From Spodoptera frugiperda (Eukaryota; Arthropoda; Insecta; Lepidoptera; Noctuidae): a DNA stretch of 64,000 nt. The notes beneath the pieces are model-generated. The model had not been told where the DNA came from. It searched no databases and saw nothing but the letters and a program-made list of their open reading frames with translations. The first letter of the stretch is position 1. Every line of letters starts with the position of its first letter. The stretch is from the NCBI RefSeq assembly GCF_023101765.2, contig NC_064228.1, positions 6,192,501-6,256,500 on the forward strand, given 5' to 3'. The translations under genes were made by a program, and so were the position numbers. This document shows, one piece after another, positions 11,768 to 22,616 of this stretch.

Positions 11768-12065
11768 GTGTGAGCCATGTTTCGACACGAATGGGCCGTG
11801 TCGACCGGGGTGATACCACGGCCTAACAGAAAACCGACGTGAAACAACGCTTGCGTTGTGTTTTGTTGTGTGGGTGAGGTTACCGGAGACCCAATTGCCC
11901 CCTTTTTTTCCCAATCCCCGATTCGCCAACAATCCTTAAATTACTAACCCCCAAAAGGCAGACAACGCACTTGTAACGCCTCTGGTGTTTCGGGTATTTA
12001 TGGGCGGCGGCGATTGCTTACCATTAAATGACACGTCGGCTCGTTTACAGTAAAAAAAAAACATA
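11768..12065 (+). mobile_element. Family A, nearly complete
   Basis: From GTGTGAGCCATGTTTCGACA to the A-rich tail (GTAAAAAAAAAACATAAA). Confidence 0.75.
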
Positions 12066-12347
12066 AATTAACATAACCAAAACTTTAAATTAAATTATAT
12101 TATAAAATACTTGAAACTTTTCAATCCGAATTTAGGGCAAAATGAAAATTAGTCTTTGAAACAATACCTAGGACACTTAGGCACTGCTAAAATAACTTTC
12201 GTTTCCTTTCATAAAGTTCTGGACAGTTATCCAGATTCAGAAAATATTTGTAGTATTACTTTCTAGATACTTTTTATTTTAAAATCTAATTTTGTTGTAG
12301 CTGTGTGTAAGAACGAAGTATCTGACATTTTTGTTAAGGATTTTAAA

Positions 12348-12795
12348 CTACAGTGGCGCCCCTGGTCAGGTGGTCGCAAGTACGACTGCCAGGTAAGGGG
12401 TCTCGGGTTCGGTTCCTGGGCCGGGGAAGGTATAACTGGGCTTTTTCGCTTTTTAAAAACAAAACTCTATAGTAGCACATCTCTAGAATTGTGCCCAGTA
12501 TATGACAATAGGCCCGCCCCCTATTACATGGGACTTGTAAGACAGGTGGTGAAAAGTGAATGTACATTGTACCTACAGTGGCATTATGTGCCGTAATGTG
12601 CACCTCTGTGTACCCCTACGGGAATAAAATAGAGCCTGTAACCGTCATCAATAATGCACTATCCAACACAACAAGAATTATTCAAATCAGATACTAATTT
12701 GATTTGAACCTTCGGAACTACTAAGTTCCGATGGTTAGCGCGTTTAAACAAACTCTTCAGCTTTATATATTGGTATAATAGATTAGTAAGTATAA
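12348..12795 (+). mobile_element. Family D SINE followed by repeat F
   Basis: 12348-12632 has a tRNA-like head (GGTGGTCGCAAGTACGACTG, GGGTTCGGTTCCTGGG). 12633-12795 is the 3' part of repeat F, ending CTTCAGCTTTATATATTGGT. 12796-13790 is AT-rich and unassigned. Confidence 0.65.
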
Positions 12796-13794
12796 GATAG
12801 AAACCAATCGACCTAAATACCTAACTAATAAAGTACATCTTAAACTAACCTAAAACCCTTGAACTAAAACAAAACAATTTGATTTATTACCAAACTATGT
12901 AAAACTAAGCCAGTTACCACGTTCTTAACTTAAACATTAAACCAGTCAGTTAAAATTGTCGGCATTTACAACAAAGGCACCTACCTAGTAACAGATTAAA
13001 TTAAATTAAAGTTAAACTTTATAATCAGCTAAAACGAAGAAAGAAAATCTTTTGTTCGTTTTGGAAACTCAATAACTGAAATTTGGAATTTCATTTATTG
13101 AGTTAGATAATTAGAAAACTATAATTGTCTAATAATCACGCTTCTTAAACTACGAAAGGGTAAGTTGGAATGCAAATACGAGTAACGAGTATTAAAAGCA
13201 AAAGAGTAAAAAGTAAAAGACAAGGTTATCGAACACAAAATAGGTTTTTATACCATAATTACCGCGGGATCGAGATTTCAAGACGCAGGAAATTATCTTC
13301 TAGAAAAAAAAATTTGTAAGGCCAAATATATTAATCTATTCTTTTCTGTATGTTATTATTTGAAGTATAGTATATGGTTATGCGAAAAGCGACCAACACA
13401 CGGGCAACAGCTAGTTTTAAATATATTCAAACTACTACACCCAATAAAATTTTTGAAAATTTTCTTCTAGACGTGTTTCTGCCAATCCCTCATGATATAA
13501 CAAGCGCGATGATTATGCCCCTCAGCAAACTAGACCAGCAAACCGTCAAAGGACGCTTGGAGACTAGTTACAACTTTAATCGAATCACAAACTTCCTAAT
13601 ACCAGCCACGAGGCCCTACTCACTTCAAAATGAGATGAGAAATATCTCCAAGATAGAATCTGTCGGGTTTAATAAGAACTGGTAGATTTTCTCGCGGAAT
13701 TATGTCTGTTTTATGAAAGTATCACCGTCTCTAGTCTTCTTGTGGGTGTTGTATCATTAGAGTCGACAAAATGACTAATTAGGTACTTACACAT

Positions 13795-14055
13795 TGGGCC
13801 TCCGGTAACCCCACTCACATAACGCAAGCGTTGTTTTACGTCGGTTTTCTGTGAGGCCGTGGTATCACTCTGGTCGAGTCGGCCCATTCGTGCCGAAGCA
13901 TGGCTCTCATACACGTATTTTTATACACGCATCTACGACTTCGAAGGAAGAAAGGAGAGGTATGTGTAACGGCACATGATGTTTGTAAACGCATCCACGA
14001 CACAGGAATATCTTTGTGTAAGGGCAAAGTATTTTGAAAAGGTAACCAGTTCACT
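13795..14055 (-). mobile_element. Family A fragment and SINE E fragment, both minus
   Basis: 13795-13908 is the head side of family A in reverse. 13920-14055 is the rear of SINE E (complement of TTTGTAAACGCATCCACGAC). 14056-14880 is the unassigned 5' flank of the long membrane-protein genes. Confidence 0.55.
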
Positions 14056-14903
14056 CAGGTATGCACGCAAGACCTATACTATCATCATTAAATTACAAGC
14101 ACAAAACGTCCACTTCTGAGCATAAGCCTAATAAAAAGGTTTATTGTTTTCATTCCCAAACAGGCAACTACAGAAAATAGAAAAAACTTAAAACGCCACT
14201 TAAAAAGAAGAATGTTCATGTCATTAGAATGTCAAGAAATCAAAATTTTCATTCAGGTTTATGTTTAATTTACAAATCAAATTATTGAAATAACGGAAAT
14301 CTTGTGTACTGCGGTTTTTTTCGGAAAATGACTTGACTTTCACAATATTTTGGTTAGTATTTTTATCGACTATACTTCACGTAACTACGTGTTTAAATAC
14401 CTACGTTAATGTATACTTTTTAATTGTGGCTGTCAAATTACGGCTTTGAATCACCAAGTAGACCCAAAATATCTTTAGAGTGGATACAAAACTGTTGTCT
14501 TGTCTATATTTTACTTAGCGTTACATATAACACAAATAAATAAAAAATCTCGTACTTCATATTTCGTGCATAATGCACTAATCAAAAACCACAGAGGAAT
14601 ATAACGTGAAAATGCTCGAAAACTCGAAACGTAATCTGTGTTTTTAATTATATGTATTTAGGGCCTCTATGCGATATGTTTTAATAGCCCCAACAGACTA
14701 CACACTATGTTTCTTCTTATAGTGTAATTATTTATGTTTAACAGTAAAGTGTAAAAGCAGTCTTCAATAATGTTAGTTTTGACATTTGGCAGAAGAATAT
14801 GTAGATGAAAGAAAGATATCACACATACATAGGCAAAGAAAATGACAAAGATGAATAGAATACAAATATTTTTGCTTACAGAAGAGGAGAGAAGATTATT
14901 GAA

Positions 14904-15308
14904 ATGGGTAAAAGCCTTTCTGAATGGAGGAACAAAGACAAGGATGGTGAAACAAAAGTTCTATTCAAAAAGTCAAATGCTGTATTGTTCTCGCATTCAA
15001 GAACACTCTCGGGAGTTTCCCAATCCTACTCCAGAAGTGGGATTATGCAGATAAAGAAGAATCTAGAACATTCACACAACTACTATGAAGACAAGGGGAA
15101 ACTAAAAAGGGACTTGAGTGTGGAAACCGATGTTTGTATCTTAAGAAGATATTATAGAAGTAGGAAGAACAAACTTTCTACTCGAGATGGCTCCATGAAG
15201 TCCAGATATTCCACAATGGTTGATACTGAGGTAGATACTATAGATGAGTTCCCGACACCAGCGCTTGTGGAGACAATGACACTGAAAATAAAAGCCATTC
15301 GCCATTAG
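14904..15308 (+). CDS. Probable N-terminal segment of the 911-residue membrane protein, now out of frame
   Basis: This 134-residue open frame begins MGKSLSEWRNKDKDGETK and is Ser/Lys/Asn-rich, like the long frame that follows. It stops at 15308, while the next frame is already open from about 15250. If translation shifts back one base near 15285 (GTGGAGACAATG), the chain continues as an acidic stretch (DNDTENKSH) and then MIDNLKDLLNQW, which reads naturally. I infer that one base was lost here, in the animal or in the assembly. An acceptor-like site (TTTTTGCTTACAG, ending 14881) lies just upstream and keeps this frame open, so the true start may be further left. The alternative is a short upstream ORF with the real protein starting at 15323. 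Confidence 0.45.
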   Translation: MGKSLSEWRNKDKDGETKVLFKKSNAVLFSHSRTLSGVSQSYSRSGIMQIKKNLEHSHNYYEDKGKLKRDLSVETDVCILRRYYRSRKNKLSTRDGSMKSRYSTMVDTEVDTIDEFPTPALVETMTLKIKAIRH

Positions 15309-15322
15309 ACATAGCTTCACTC

Positions 15323-18058
15323 ATGATAGACAATTTGAAAGACTTACTAAATCAATGGATTCAAGAACATCTCATAGAGAATAAAGACAACAAACAGAAG
15401 ATAGATTCAGTAATACATTCTCTCATTGAAAAGTTTGATAGAAATAAAACATTAACTTCTTCATCTGGGTCCACGTACGTGTTACACAAAGAAACCACTA
15501 CACATGAAGTGAAAGATAAAAAAATTGCAACCCCATCTTTTACTTGTGATTACTGCAAACAAACCGCTCGAACAGTGAAAGTCGGATCTACAGCCAATAC
15601 CGATAATAGAGAGTCTTCAGCGCTTACCATCCCATTCAAATGTAAAGATATAAGAATCATATCTACTTTGAGCATACCAAGAAGTTTCCATAAAAGGGGA
15701 ATGGAGGAACACAAACCACTTGGCAGTTCTTGGTACAAGACGAATAAAATGAAACACAAGAATGTAACAACTCTCTCTGTTGATAAGTCACACAAAATGA
15801 TCAATTCGTCTAGTTTCGATTTAGTGTCAATCTCAACAAATACTCTAACAAAACAATCTACCAATTGCGATGTACACGTCAAAAAGAAAAAACGGCATAT
15901 TGTATTTTTCCCCAAACCTCTTTACAAGAGTGCAACTGAAAGTTCAAGCGTAACAAACAATGAGCGAACTCAATTAAACAATCTTCGTGTGAACAAGGAG
16001 CAACTAGATGACATGCCAAGCCTCATGAAAAGTCTTTATACTACTGAACTTAATTTAGCTGGCAACCTTGATAAAAACGTTGAAAACAATACTACAAATG
16101 ATAACTACACAATGACTGAAGCTAAATCAAAAACGATTAACAAAATGGCTACAGACTCAAACTTACCAAATCGTATTTACATTCAACAAAGCATTGAAAA
16201 AAGTATATACGAAGGAGATCAACGCGATATGGTTGCTGTGGACTATATGAAAAATCAACAAATACAGTTTTCTAATATTAGACAATCCAAAAGCTTAAGC
16301 ATCAGAAACCAAGCGACAACCAAAAGAAACTACAAGAAAACTTCGATCAAAGGCAAACATAACAAACACAAACGACGGTTAACTAGCAAAATACAACAAA
16401 ATATCAAATTACCTGAAAACAAAAATATTCAAAATAAAAATTTTACATTTCTTTACAAGAAAGCTAATAATCAAAAGTCTCAAATAAAACAATTCGTAAA
16501 ATATTGTCAAAACCTATTCGATTATTTTGAAGATTACGAAACAAACAAGAATATTAAATTAGATGTACGTATTAACGTGCTTCCGTCGTACGAAAATAAA
16601 ACAAAAGATGTGTGTACGGATATCAGCAATCAAGCACTGGGTGTTTATGATGTAAAAGGTGGATCTACTTTGCTATACAATGTCAAACCAACTGAAGTAA
16701 GTAGTCCTGAGAATATGGATGAGGATTCTATGAAATCACACACAGAAAATGACAGCTCCTTTGGCTTTACACATGAAATCATTCCCCTCCTTGATGGTGC
16801 TGCAAGTCAAGCTAAATACATATTTGACGATTCAAGAGATAAGCTCGAAGGGAACTCGAAACAAAACAGTGTAATGGAGCGAAGCACCTTGACAAGCGAA
16901 CTAGAAATTGCACAAGAAATCAGTGAACTTCGCGCGATTATAAAAGATTTAACTGCTGCCGCGGATAAATTTGTGAGTGAACAAATCAAGAGAGACTCTA
17001 ACAAATCGAATGCTGGAACCAATATGTCTCCACTAATCAGCAATAATTTTACATCCAGCTCCAAAGTACAAGCTGTTATTAGTCTGAGAAACCCGTCAAA
17101 GGCTGTACAGTATTCGAAAGAGTTTTTGGCTCAGCAAAAACTCATATCGGGAGTCAAACTAAGTAAGGAACCCAAGAAGAAAGATACGTTTGAATATTAC
17201 AATAGACTTGCGAAGAAGAGTACGTCTTACCGCATTATCGACAGTGAATCTATTCTCAGAGTTACCGATATGACGTCAAAAGCAAATGAAATTCAACATC
17301 AAAATAAAATAATTGAAGGAAACTCAGCTCGCCCTTTGCTAAAGAAATCCAGATCATTATTTGAGTTACCAGGAGATCAGAGGAACAAAAGAAAATTTAT
17401 TACATTATTCTGTGATGGTTATCAGAAAAGTATACGATGTAATGTTTGTAGCATCCACAAAAAGCAGTCAGAGGGTTCACGCTCTACATGTTTCAGACGT
17501 AGTAGGCGTCGCAACAAAAATTGGTTTGCACGGAAAAAGAAGGAAAAGAAATTGAGTGACAAATCCAAACAACTAAACCAACAAAGTACAAATCAATTTT
17601 CCGAACTAACTTCTGAGCCTACCACTATAGTCAGAATACCTTCTTGTACCTGTCCTACCACCAACGGCTCTGTGGATCGTGAGTATGTACAAATGTTAAT
17701 CCCAGAAGGGAATAGTTTTAAATATTCTTCTACGATGGTGTTTCCTCCTAGAGAAACAGAAGAAATTGAAATTGAAGATGAACAGACTATAAATGAAGCG
17801 CAAAAAGTCCGTAAAGTACGCAGAGGCATGAATTTTGGTGAAGGCTGTGTATACTGCGTGCTACTCTGGATCCCTGTCATAATGATTGCTTGCTTGTTCT
17901 ATGTGTACGTTTTGAAAGATAAACTGAAATCCCAATTAGAAGAAGGAAAACCTACTTCTGCAAGTACAGGAGTAGTTATACCTGTGCCAGCGCCTGGTGG
18001 AAATTCCTCTTCATCATCATCGGTTCTCTTTGTGAAACTACGTGATCTGGGATTTTAA
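15323..18058 (+). CDS. Uncharacterised long Lys/Asn/Ser-rich protein with a C-terminal membrane helix
   Basis: A single uninterrupted frame of 911 residues; I do not recognise the family. Most of it is polar, low-complexity and probably disordered, with basic clusters near residues 190 (KKKKRH), 345-360 (KHNKHKRR) and 720-750 (RRSRRRNKNW, KKKEKK). Two CxxC pairs are visible (CDYC near residue 75, CNVC near 710), then CTCP near 775. A helical stretch near residues 530-565 (EISELRAIIKDL) could be a short coiled coil. One hydrophobic helix lies at about 842-863, leaving a 48-residue tail that ends KLRDLGF. There is no signal peptide. A polyadenylation signal follows at 18110, so it is a separate unit from the next gene. 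The first ATG is uncertain because an upstream frame seems to join it. A 2.7-kb intronless frame is unusual beside the multi-exon genes here and could mean a retrogene or a germline gene. Confidence 0.7.
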   Translation: MIDNLKDLLNQWIQEHLIENKDNKQKIDSVIHSLIEKFDRNKTLTSSSGSTYVLHKETTTHEVKDKKIATPSFTCDYCKQTARTVKVGSTANTDNRESSALTIPFKCKDIRIISTLSIPRSFHKRGMEEHKPLGSSWYKTNKMKHKNVTTLSVDKSHKMINSSSFDLVSISTNTLTKQSTNCDVHVKKKKRHIVFFPKPLYKSATESSSVTNNERTQLNNLRVNKEQLDDMPSLMKSLYTTELNLAGNLDKNVENNTTNDNYTMTEAKSKTINKMATDSNLPNRIYIQQSIEKSIYEGDQRDMVAVDYMKNQQIQFSNIRQSKSLSIRNQATTKRNYKKTSIKGKHNKHKRRLTSKIQQNIKLPENKNIQNKNFTFLYKKANNQKSQIKQFVKYCQNLFDYFEDYETNKNIKLDVRINVLPSYENKTKDVCTDISNQALGVYDVKGGSTLLYNVKPTEVSSPENMDEDSMKSHTENDSSFGFTHEIIPLLDGAASQAKYIFDDSRDKLEGNSKQNSVMERSTLTSELEIAQEISELRAIIKDLTAAADKFVSEQIKRDSNKSNAGTNMSPLISNNFTSSSKVQAVISLRNPSKAVQYSKEFLAQQKLISGVKLSKEPKKKDTFEYYNRLAKKSTSYRIIDSESILRVTDMTSKANEIQHQNKIIEGNSARPLLKKSRSLFELPGDQRNKRKFITLFCDGYQKSIRCNVCSIHKKQSEGSRSTCFRRSRRRNKNWFARKKKEKKLSDKSKQLNQQSTNQFSELTSEPTTIVRIPSCTCPTTNGSVDREYVQMLIPEGNSFKYSSTMVFPPRETEEIEIEDEQTINEAQKVRKVRRGMNFGEGCVYCVLLWIPVIMIACLFYVYVLKDKLKSQLEEGKPTSASTGVVIPVPAPGGNSSSSSSVLFVKLRDLGF

Positions 18059-18109
18059 TATACATTTATTATTGTTGTGATAGATTCTTTCTTTTACTTT
18101 TTTTACTAA

Positions 18110-18115
18110 AATAAA
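18110..18115 (+). terminator. Polyadenylation signal AATAAA
   Basis: AATAAA lies 52 bases after the stop of the 911-residue frame and is followed by T/G-rich DNA (TTTTATTGTTCTTTTTG), the usual context of a cleavage site. It separates the two adjacent long genes. Confidence 0.55.
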
Positions 18116-18253
18116 AATCGCGTTTTATTGTTCTTTTTGTTTTATTTTCTATGAATATTTCAGAGAAAATGAATGAATACAAATAATTATTAACTTGGTC
18201 TAGTACTTCATTACCTCTTTGTTTCAGATAATCAAGTATAGTACTAAATCGAT

Positions 18254-20533
18254 ATGGAATATAATAAAGGACCATTAACGAAAAAAGGAAAAAGACCAAA
18301 ATCAGCAACCAAATATCCAAAAATAATGCCAACTTTTGTCGTATCATTTGAAACGCAGGAACTGCATGACGCTTCTTTAAACCCTCAAATTACTCGAATA
18401 CACAGTGCTGACAGCACGAAATCAATTTCACCATCAAGCTCCAGTAACTCAACAAAAACATTCACTATAACGTCTTCTGAAAATTCCTCTCAAATCTTAA
18501 ATATACCAATTATAAGCGAAGTAAAAATCGATATTTCAGACGAAAACCAATGCGGGGATATGGAAAAGAGATCGCCTCAAATGAGCAACCACATTCTAGT
18601 TGACAATAGATTTGCGGATGAACAACCCGAAATAATATTCAACGCTACAAAACACGGCAAAAGATGTAAAGACAGCAACAAGTTGCCGAGAAAGAAATGG
18701 AAGAAAAGTAAACATATCGCCAAGTTCAAGAACGTACATTTTAAATACAAAAATCCTAAAAAGAATATTAGAAGACGGATAAAGAAGTATTACCGAAAAT
18801 CTAAGACGAATACACGTGGTGAACATATTCGAAAACAAATGTATTCTAATGCAATATCAAAAGTGGTTTCCAGATCGCGTGTATTGAAGAAAGTATTGGC
18901 TAAAGAGAATCTTCTAGATGAATGTGAAGATGAGTGTGATTGTGACGATTCCCTCAATTCTTCACCCTCAACCACGAAGAAGTCGTTCATTAGTTACACA
19001 AGCCAGAATACGTTGAGGCGCATAAGTTCCTCATCATCAAGGACTGATGATTTTAGCAGTATAAAAACTGTGAACTCCGTTATCCAAGTTTCCTCAGACA
19101 TCATTTCTTATAACTCAGATGCTGCCACACCCTATAATACAAATATCATCGACTTGGCTGTAGCGGTAACTTTTAGTGGAACAAAACCAAATAACACCCA
19201 AGTTATAAGCAACAGTTGTGAGATAATTATACAGAAGGAAAATATAACCAGCGATGAAACATTTTTGCACAATGATATTAGTCTAACATCAAAACCACCG
19301 TCACAGCAAAAGGATATTGACTCTGAAGTCAGTAAACTGTCTTCTATGAATGAGAATGAAAACAGCATAAACGACGGCACTCTGATTGGTGAAAGGACAT
19401 CTATGCAACTATCGAGTGATGACACTTTCGTTATAGCTCGAACAAGCTCTGATTTTAATAAATCGAGCATAAATTCTGATTATACTTTCACATCAAACTC
19501 GGATACTACGCTTCGTAATGAAACTTTGCAACCCAATTTGCTTACTAAGGAAGAACTTGCTAGAAGGAACGCTCTATTAGACAAGGTGATAAACCTTGGA
19601 TATTATCCAGTAATCACACCTTCCACCAGCTCTGGTGCAAATATTGAAGTAAATGATGTAATAGTTACAGATAATTTAAAAAGTCATCCCAAAAATAAAG
19701 GCGATGAGATTGAAATAGACTTACAGACTAACATGTTGAAGCTGAAACAATCTTATGAAGTGGAAAAATTTACATGCCTCCAAAAAAACATTAGTTTGCC
19801 AAATGACATAGCGATTAAAGCCAAAATCATTGAATCGGAAAAATTACAAAAGAAATCATGTACTGATGATGTCAGGGCTAAGTATCCTGGCGATATGACT
19901 GATATGTGGGAACGTCTGACATTGGTATTAGATTTGGCTGTAAAAAGACTGGAAGAAACTCTAGCAGAGAAGATAGTCAACGATATAAAACGATTATCAG
20001 TTTTTAATCGAAGTGAAAGTAAAATATTGAAAATGGATAATCAAATTGATAGTTCAACGCTAACACAAGTAACTTGCGAGCGTCCTATACCACAAATGGT
20101 ACACAAAGAAGTACTTGTAGCACAGAACATTTCAAAAGAAGACATTGATGGGAGTGTGCAGTGCAATCTAGTGCAGAATCAAGTTATTGATCAATTGATG
20201 TTCAAACTGAGCATTGAAGGGCCAAAGCCAGTTTCGAATAATTCTATTAAGAAATTGAAGAAGACAGAAATAGTGAAGGATTATTTTGAAATTTTGAAGC
20301 CTCCAGCTACTGCTAGCGTTGCTATGGAAGCGGGTAGAGGTGATATAGTTACGGTTAGCACTGCCACTGAAGAGATCTACGCTACAGAAGGGATCCACCG
20401 TCTGAGGAGGATGCTGTATGCTCCCGTGACGTTTGTTCGAGAGAATATGTTCATCATAACTAGTGTGCCAACGTTTTTCATTGTTCTGTTGTGTTTCTAT
20501 GGTATTATTATGATTACTATGAAGTCTTGGTAG
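18254..20533 (+). CDS. Second uncharacterised long Lys/Ser-rich protein with a C-terminal membrane helix
   Basis: A 759-residue uninterrupted frame starting 195 bases after the previous gene's stop. I do not recognise it. It begins MEYNKGPLTKKGKRPKSATK, has a very basic block at about residues 135-200 (PRKKWKKSKH, RRRIKKYYRKSK), a long Ser/Thr/Asn-rich acidic middle, an amphipathic helical region near 555-585 (LVLDLAVKRLEETLAEK), and one hydrophobic helix at about 732-755 followed by only four residues (MKSW), so it would sit as a tail-anchored protein. An acceptor-like CTCTTTGTTTCAG ends at 18229, so a 5' UTR intron is likely. GTGAGT right after the stop could start a 3' UTR intron. The same design as its neighbour (basic N-terminal part, disordered middle, short helical region, C-terminal helix) suggests a diverged tandem pair, though I see no long aligned identity. 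Confidence 0.7.
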   Translation: MEYNKGPLTKKGKRPKSATKYPKIMPTFVVSFETQELHDASLNPQITRIHSADSTKSISPSSSSNSTKTFTITSSENSSQILNIPIISEVKIDISDENQCGDMEKRSPQMSNHILVDNRFADEQPEIIFNATKHGKRCKDSNKLPRKKWKKSKHIAKFKNVHFKYKNPKKNIRRRIKKYYRKSKTNTRGEHIRKQMYSNAISKVVSRSRVLKKVLAKENLLDECEDECDCDDSLNSSPSTTKKSFISYTSQNTLRRISSSSSRTDDFSSIKTVNSVIQVSSDIISYNSDAATPYNTNIIDLAVAVTFSGTKPNNTQVISNSCEIIIQKENITSDETFLHNDISLTSKPPSQQKDIDSEVSKLSSMNENENSINDGTLIGERTSMQLSSDDTFVIARTSSDFNKSSINSDYTFTSNSDTTLRNETLQPNLLTKEELARRNALLDKVINLGYYPVITPSTSSGANIEVNDVIVTDNLKSHPKNKGDEIEIDLQTNMLKLKQSYEVEKFTCLQKNISLPNDIAIKAKIIESEKLQKKSCTDDVRAKYPGDMTDMWERLTLVLDLAVKRLEETLAEKIVNDIKRLSVFNRSESKILKMDNQIDSSTLTQVTCERPIPQMVHKEVLVAQNISKEDIDGSVQCNLVQNQVIDQLMFKLSIEGPKPVSNNSIKKLKKTEIVKDYFEILKPPATASVAMEAGRGDIVTVSTATEEIYATEGIHRLRRMLYAPVTFVRENMFIITSVPTFFIVLLCFYGIIMITMKSW

Positions 20534-20623
20534 TTTCGGTGAGTGATTTTTGTGTTTTATTTCTGTACTCTTGCTTAGTCCGCGTTCCCGTGGGATAAAA
20601 AGTATCCTATGTGTTATTCCAGA

Positions 20624-20805
20624 CTTAGTACGAGTATGCTTTACGTTTAATCGCCAGCTCCAATGAATAAACCAATCAGAGCGTCGAACGCGCTCTCGTT
20701 GAACGTAAAGCAAACTCATACTAAGCCCTCTGTTCTCATAGCCCAGCTATGACATGTTCGTAGCATAGCTACATCTCACATTTATGGTGAAAAAGCACCC
20801 TGAGA
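20624..20805. repeat. Palindrome H next to the right end of MITE C
   Basis: 20624-20725 is repeat H, ending AAGCAAACTCATACTAAG; 20737-20805 is the right end of MITE C with the terminus GGTGAAAAAGCACCC. Both lie just past the stop of the 759-residue frame. 20806-21095 is AT-rich. Confidence 0.6.
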
Positions 20806-21097
20806 GTTCTAATACTTACTAAATCAATTCGGAACAGTAAAATCAATATCAAATTCATTAATTGCCTTCATAAAGTAAGCTTAATTTTAACTTTGACCCA
20901 AAAAATTCTTAAAGTTTTTCTTTCGTAAGGGAACGCAAAATTAATGGGACCCCTCAAATATCAGTAAAAATCGGTCATAAATATTAGAAACTTGAAGGTT
21001 CCCTCAAAAATTAATATAGGAAGCAATTATAAAATTTATTGTATAAAATACTTTGGCCGTAAAAGACTTGCGGGTCCAAAAAATTACCATGTTTCAC

Positions 21098-21452
21098 CAC
21101 ACTACCTTTGGGGGACGGGAATCATTCAATGACTTCTCCCGCTTTGGGTAAAGCGAGAGAGAGTGTCAGACTCTTACTGACTAAAAACTCCTGCTTTGAG
21201 CCGGAGCCCCGGTAACCTTTTACCTTGTCCGCAACGATCAGACTGATCAAATGATGGTAAGCACTCACCGCCGCCCATGGACATCAGAAACACCAGGCGT
21301 TACAAGTGTGTTGCCGGCCTTTTGGGGGTTAGGAATTTAAGGGTTGAATCGGGGATTGGAAAGATTGGGAAGGAACTCAGTTTCCTGTGAGACCGTGGTA
21401 TCACTCCGGTCGAACCGGCCCATTCGTACCGAAGAATGGCTCTCCCACACTT
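21098..21452 (-). mobile_element. Family B and family A, both minus
   Basis: 21098-21230 is a reverse family B copy (GGGACGGGAATCATTCAATG). 21235-21452 is a reverse family A copy missing its extreme tail. 21453-22616, the 3' flank of the Gln/Pro-rich gene, has no further repeat I can name. Confidence 0.65.
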
Positions 21453-22616
21453 CGGATTTCGGATCCGAGGCTCACTTGAGCAAAGTATTATTGAGTTTTT
21501 TTTTGTTTTGAATTGTCTATTCTAAAAATTCAGCTTGAAACGTCCGTAGAAATAAAATTAACACAAAATTAAAAATAAATTAATACATTTATTTTCATAC
21601 AACAAAGACGTATACGTTTTGTCAACGTTCCATGAATATTTGATTTCTTTATTTTATCATTCAGATGGATTTTAATTTTAATACACGATTTATTATTTAC
21701 TGTACTATGGGTTCTTAAGTATATCTCATACTGCCGTACTCAGAAACATTTAATGATTACTTAAGCTATACCTTAGTAACGATTTTGTTCCGAAAACAAT
21801 AATAGCTAAGGACTGGGTTACCATTCAATGATTCTGAACACAGCGGTTAATGACATGAACCAAATTAATTACTGTTTCTTTATTAATAGAAATTGAACCT
21901 ATTAATCAAGAACATAAGATTGGAATTGGTGAATCTATTGACATCTATAGGTACTTTAAAGGTAATAAAATACTGACATTAATGATGGTATTTTAAAAGA
22001 ATTTGAACATCAGTTAAGCCCTAAAGCAGTACAATAATTAATGCACTAGGCTTTAAAAACGAATGTTCAAATTCTATTAAAACTAGTGTTTCTTTATAAA
22101 AGCTATCGTTTTATGCTCAATAGATGGCGCTTTTATCAATTTTAATCTCATTAGTTCAAACAATCATTTTCATCATTATATGGGTTATTTTAAGGCTGAA
22201 ATTTATTTGCCGATGTCAATCCAAAATCTTTGAATTACTACTGGGTGTAAACGGACGAAAAACTAAGTTTATTTAAAAAAAAATTAAGGAATTTAATGTT
22301 TATTTTATATTATAATAGTTGTAATCAACTGCTTAAGGCTGATGTTGCATGAATAACACGAAAATTAAAACGATTAATATTATAAAAACAAAAAAAATGT
22401 TGTAGCGTTTTTCGGGAGCGTTCCATTTACACTCTGTATAGATTTTTTTACATTCGTTTTTTGGAGTTTCTCTCAAAAATCTGGATCAAACCAGCAATTT
22501 TGGATTATGATCGCTTAGATGACCATTTTAGCAGTTTTTGATACTAGCGCTACTAATGGCATATTTCTACGATAGTTCTCAAAAAGATGACTATGTTCGT
22601 GTAATATTCGGTTAGT

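Noticed and set aside
13374..13685. 103-codon plus-strand frame
   Set aside because: No family resemblance, no splice partner and composition like the surrounding AT-rich DNA.
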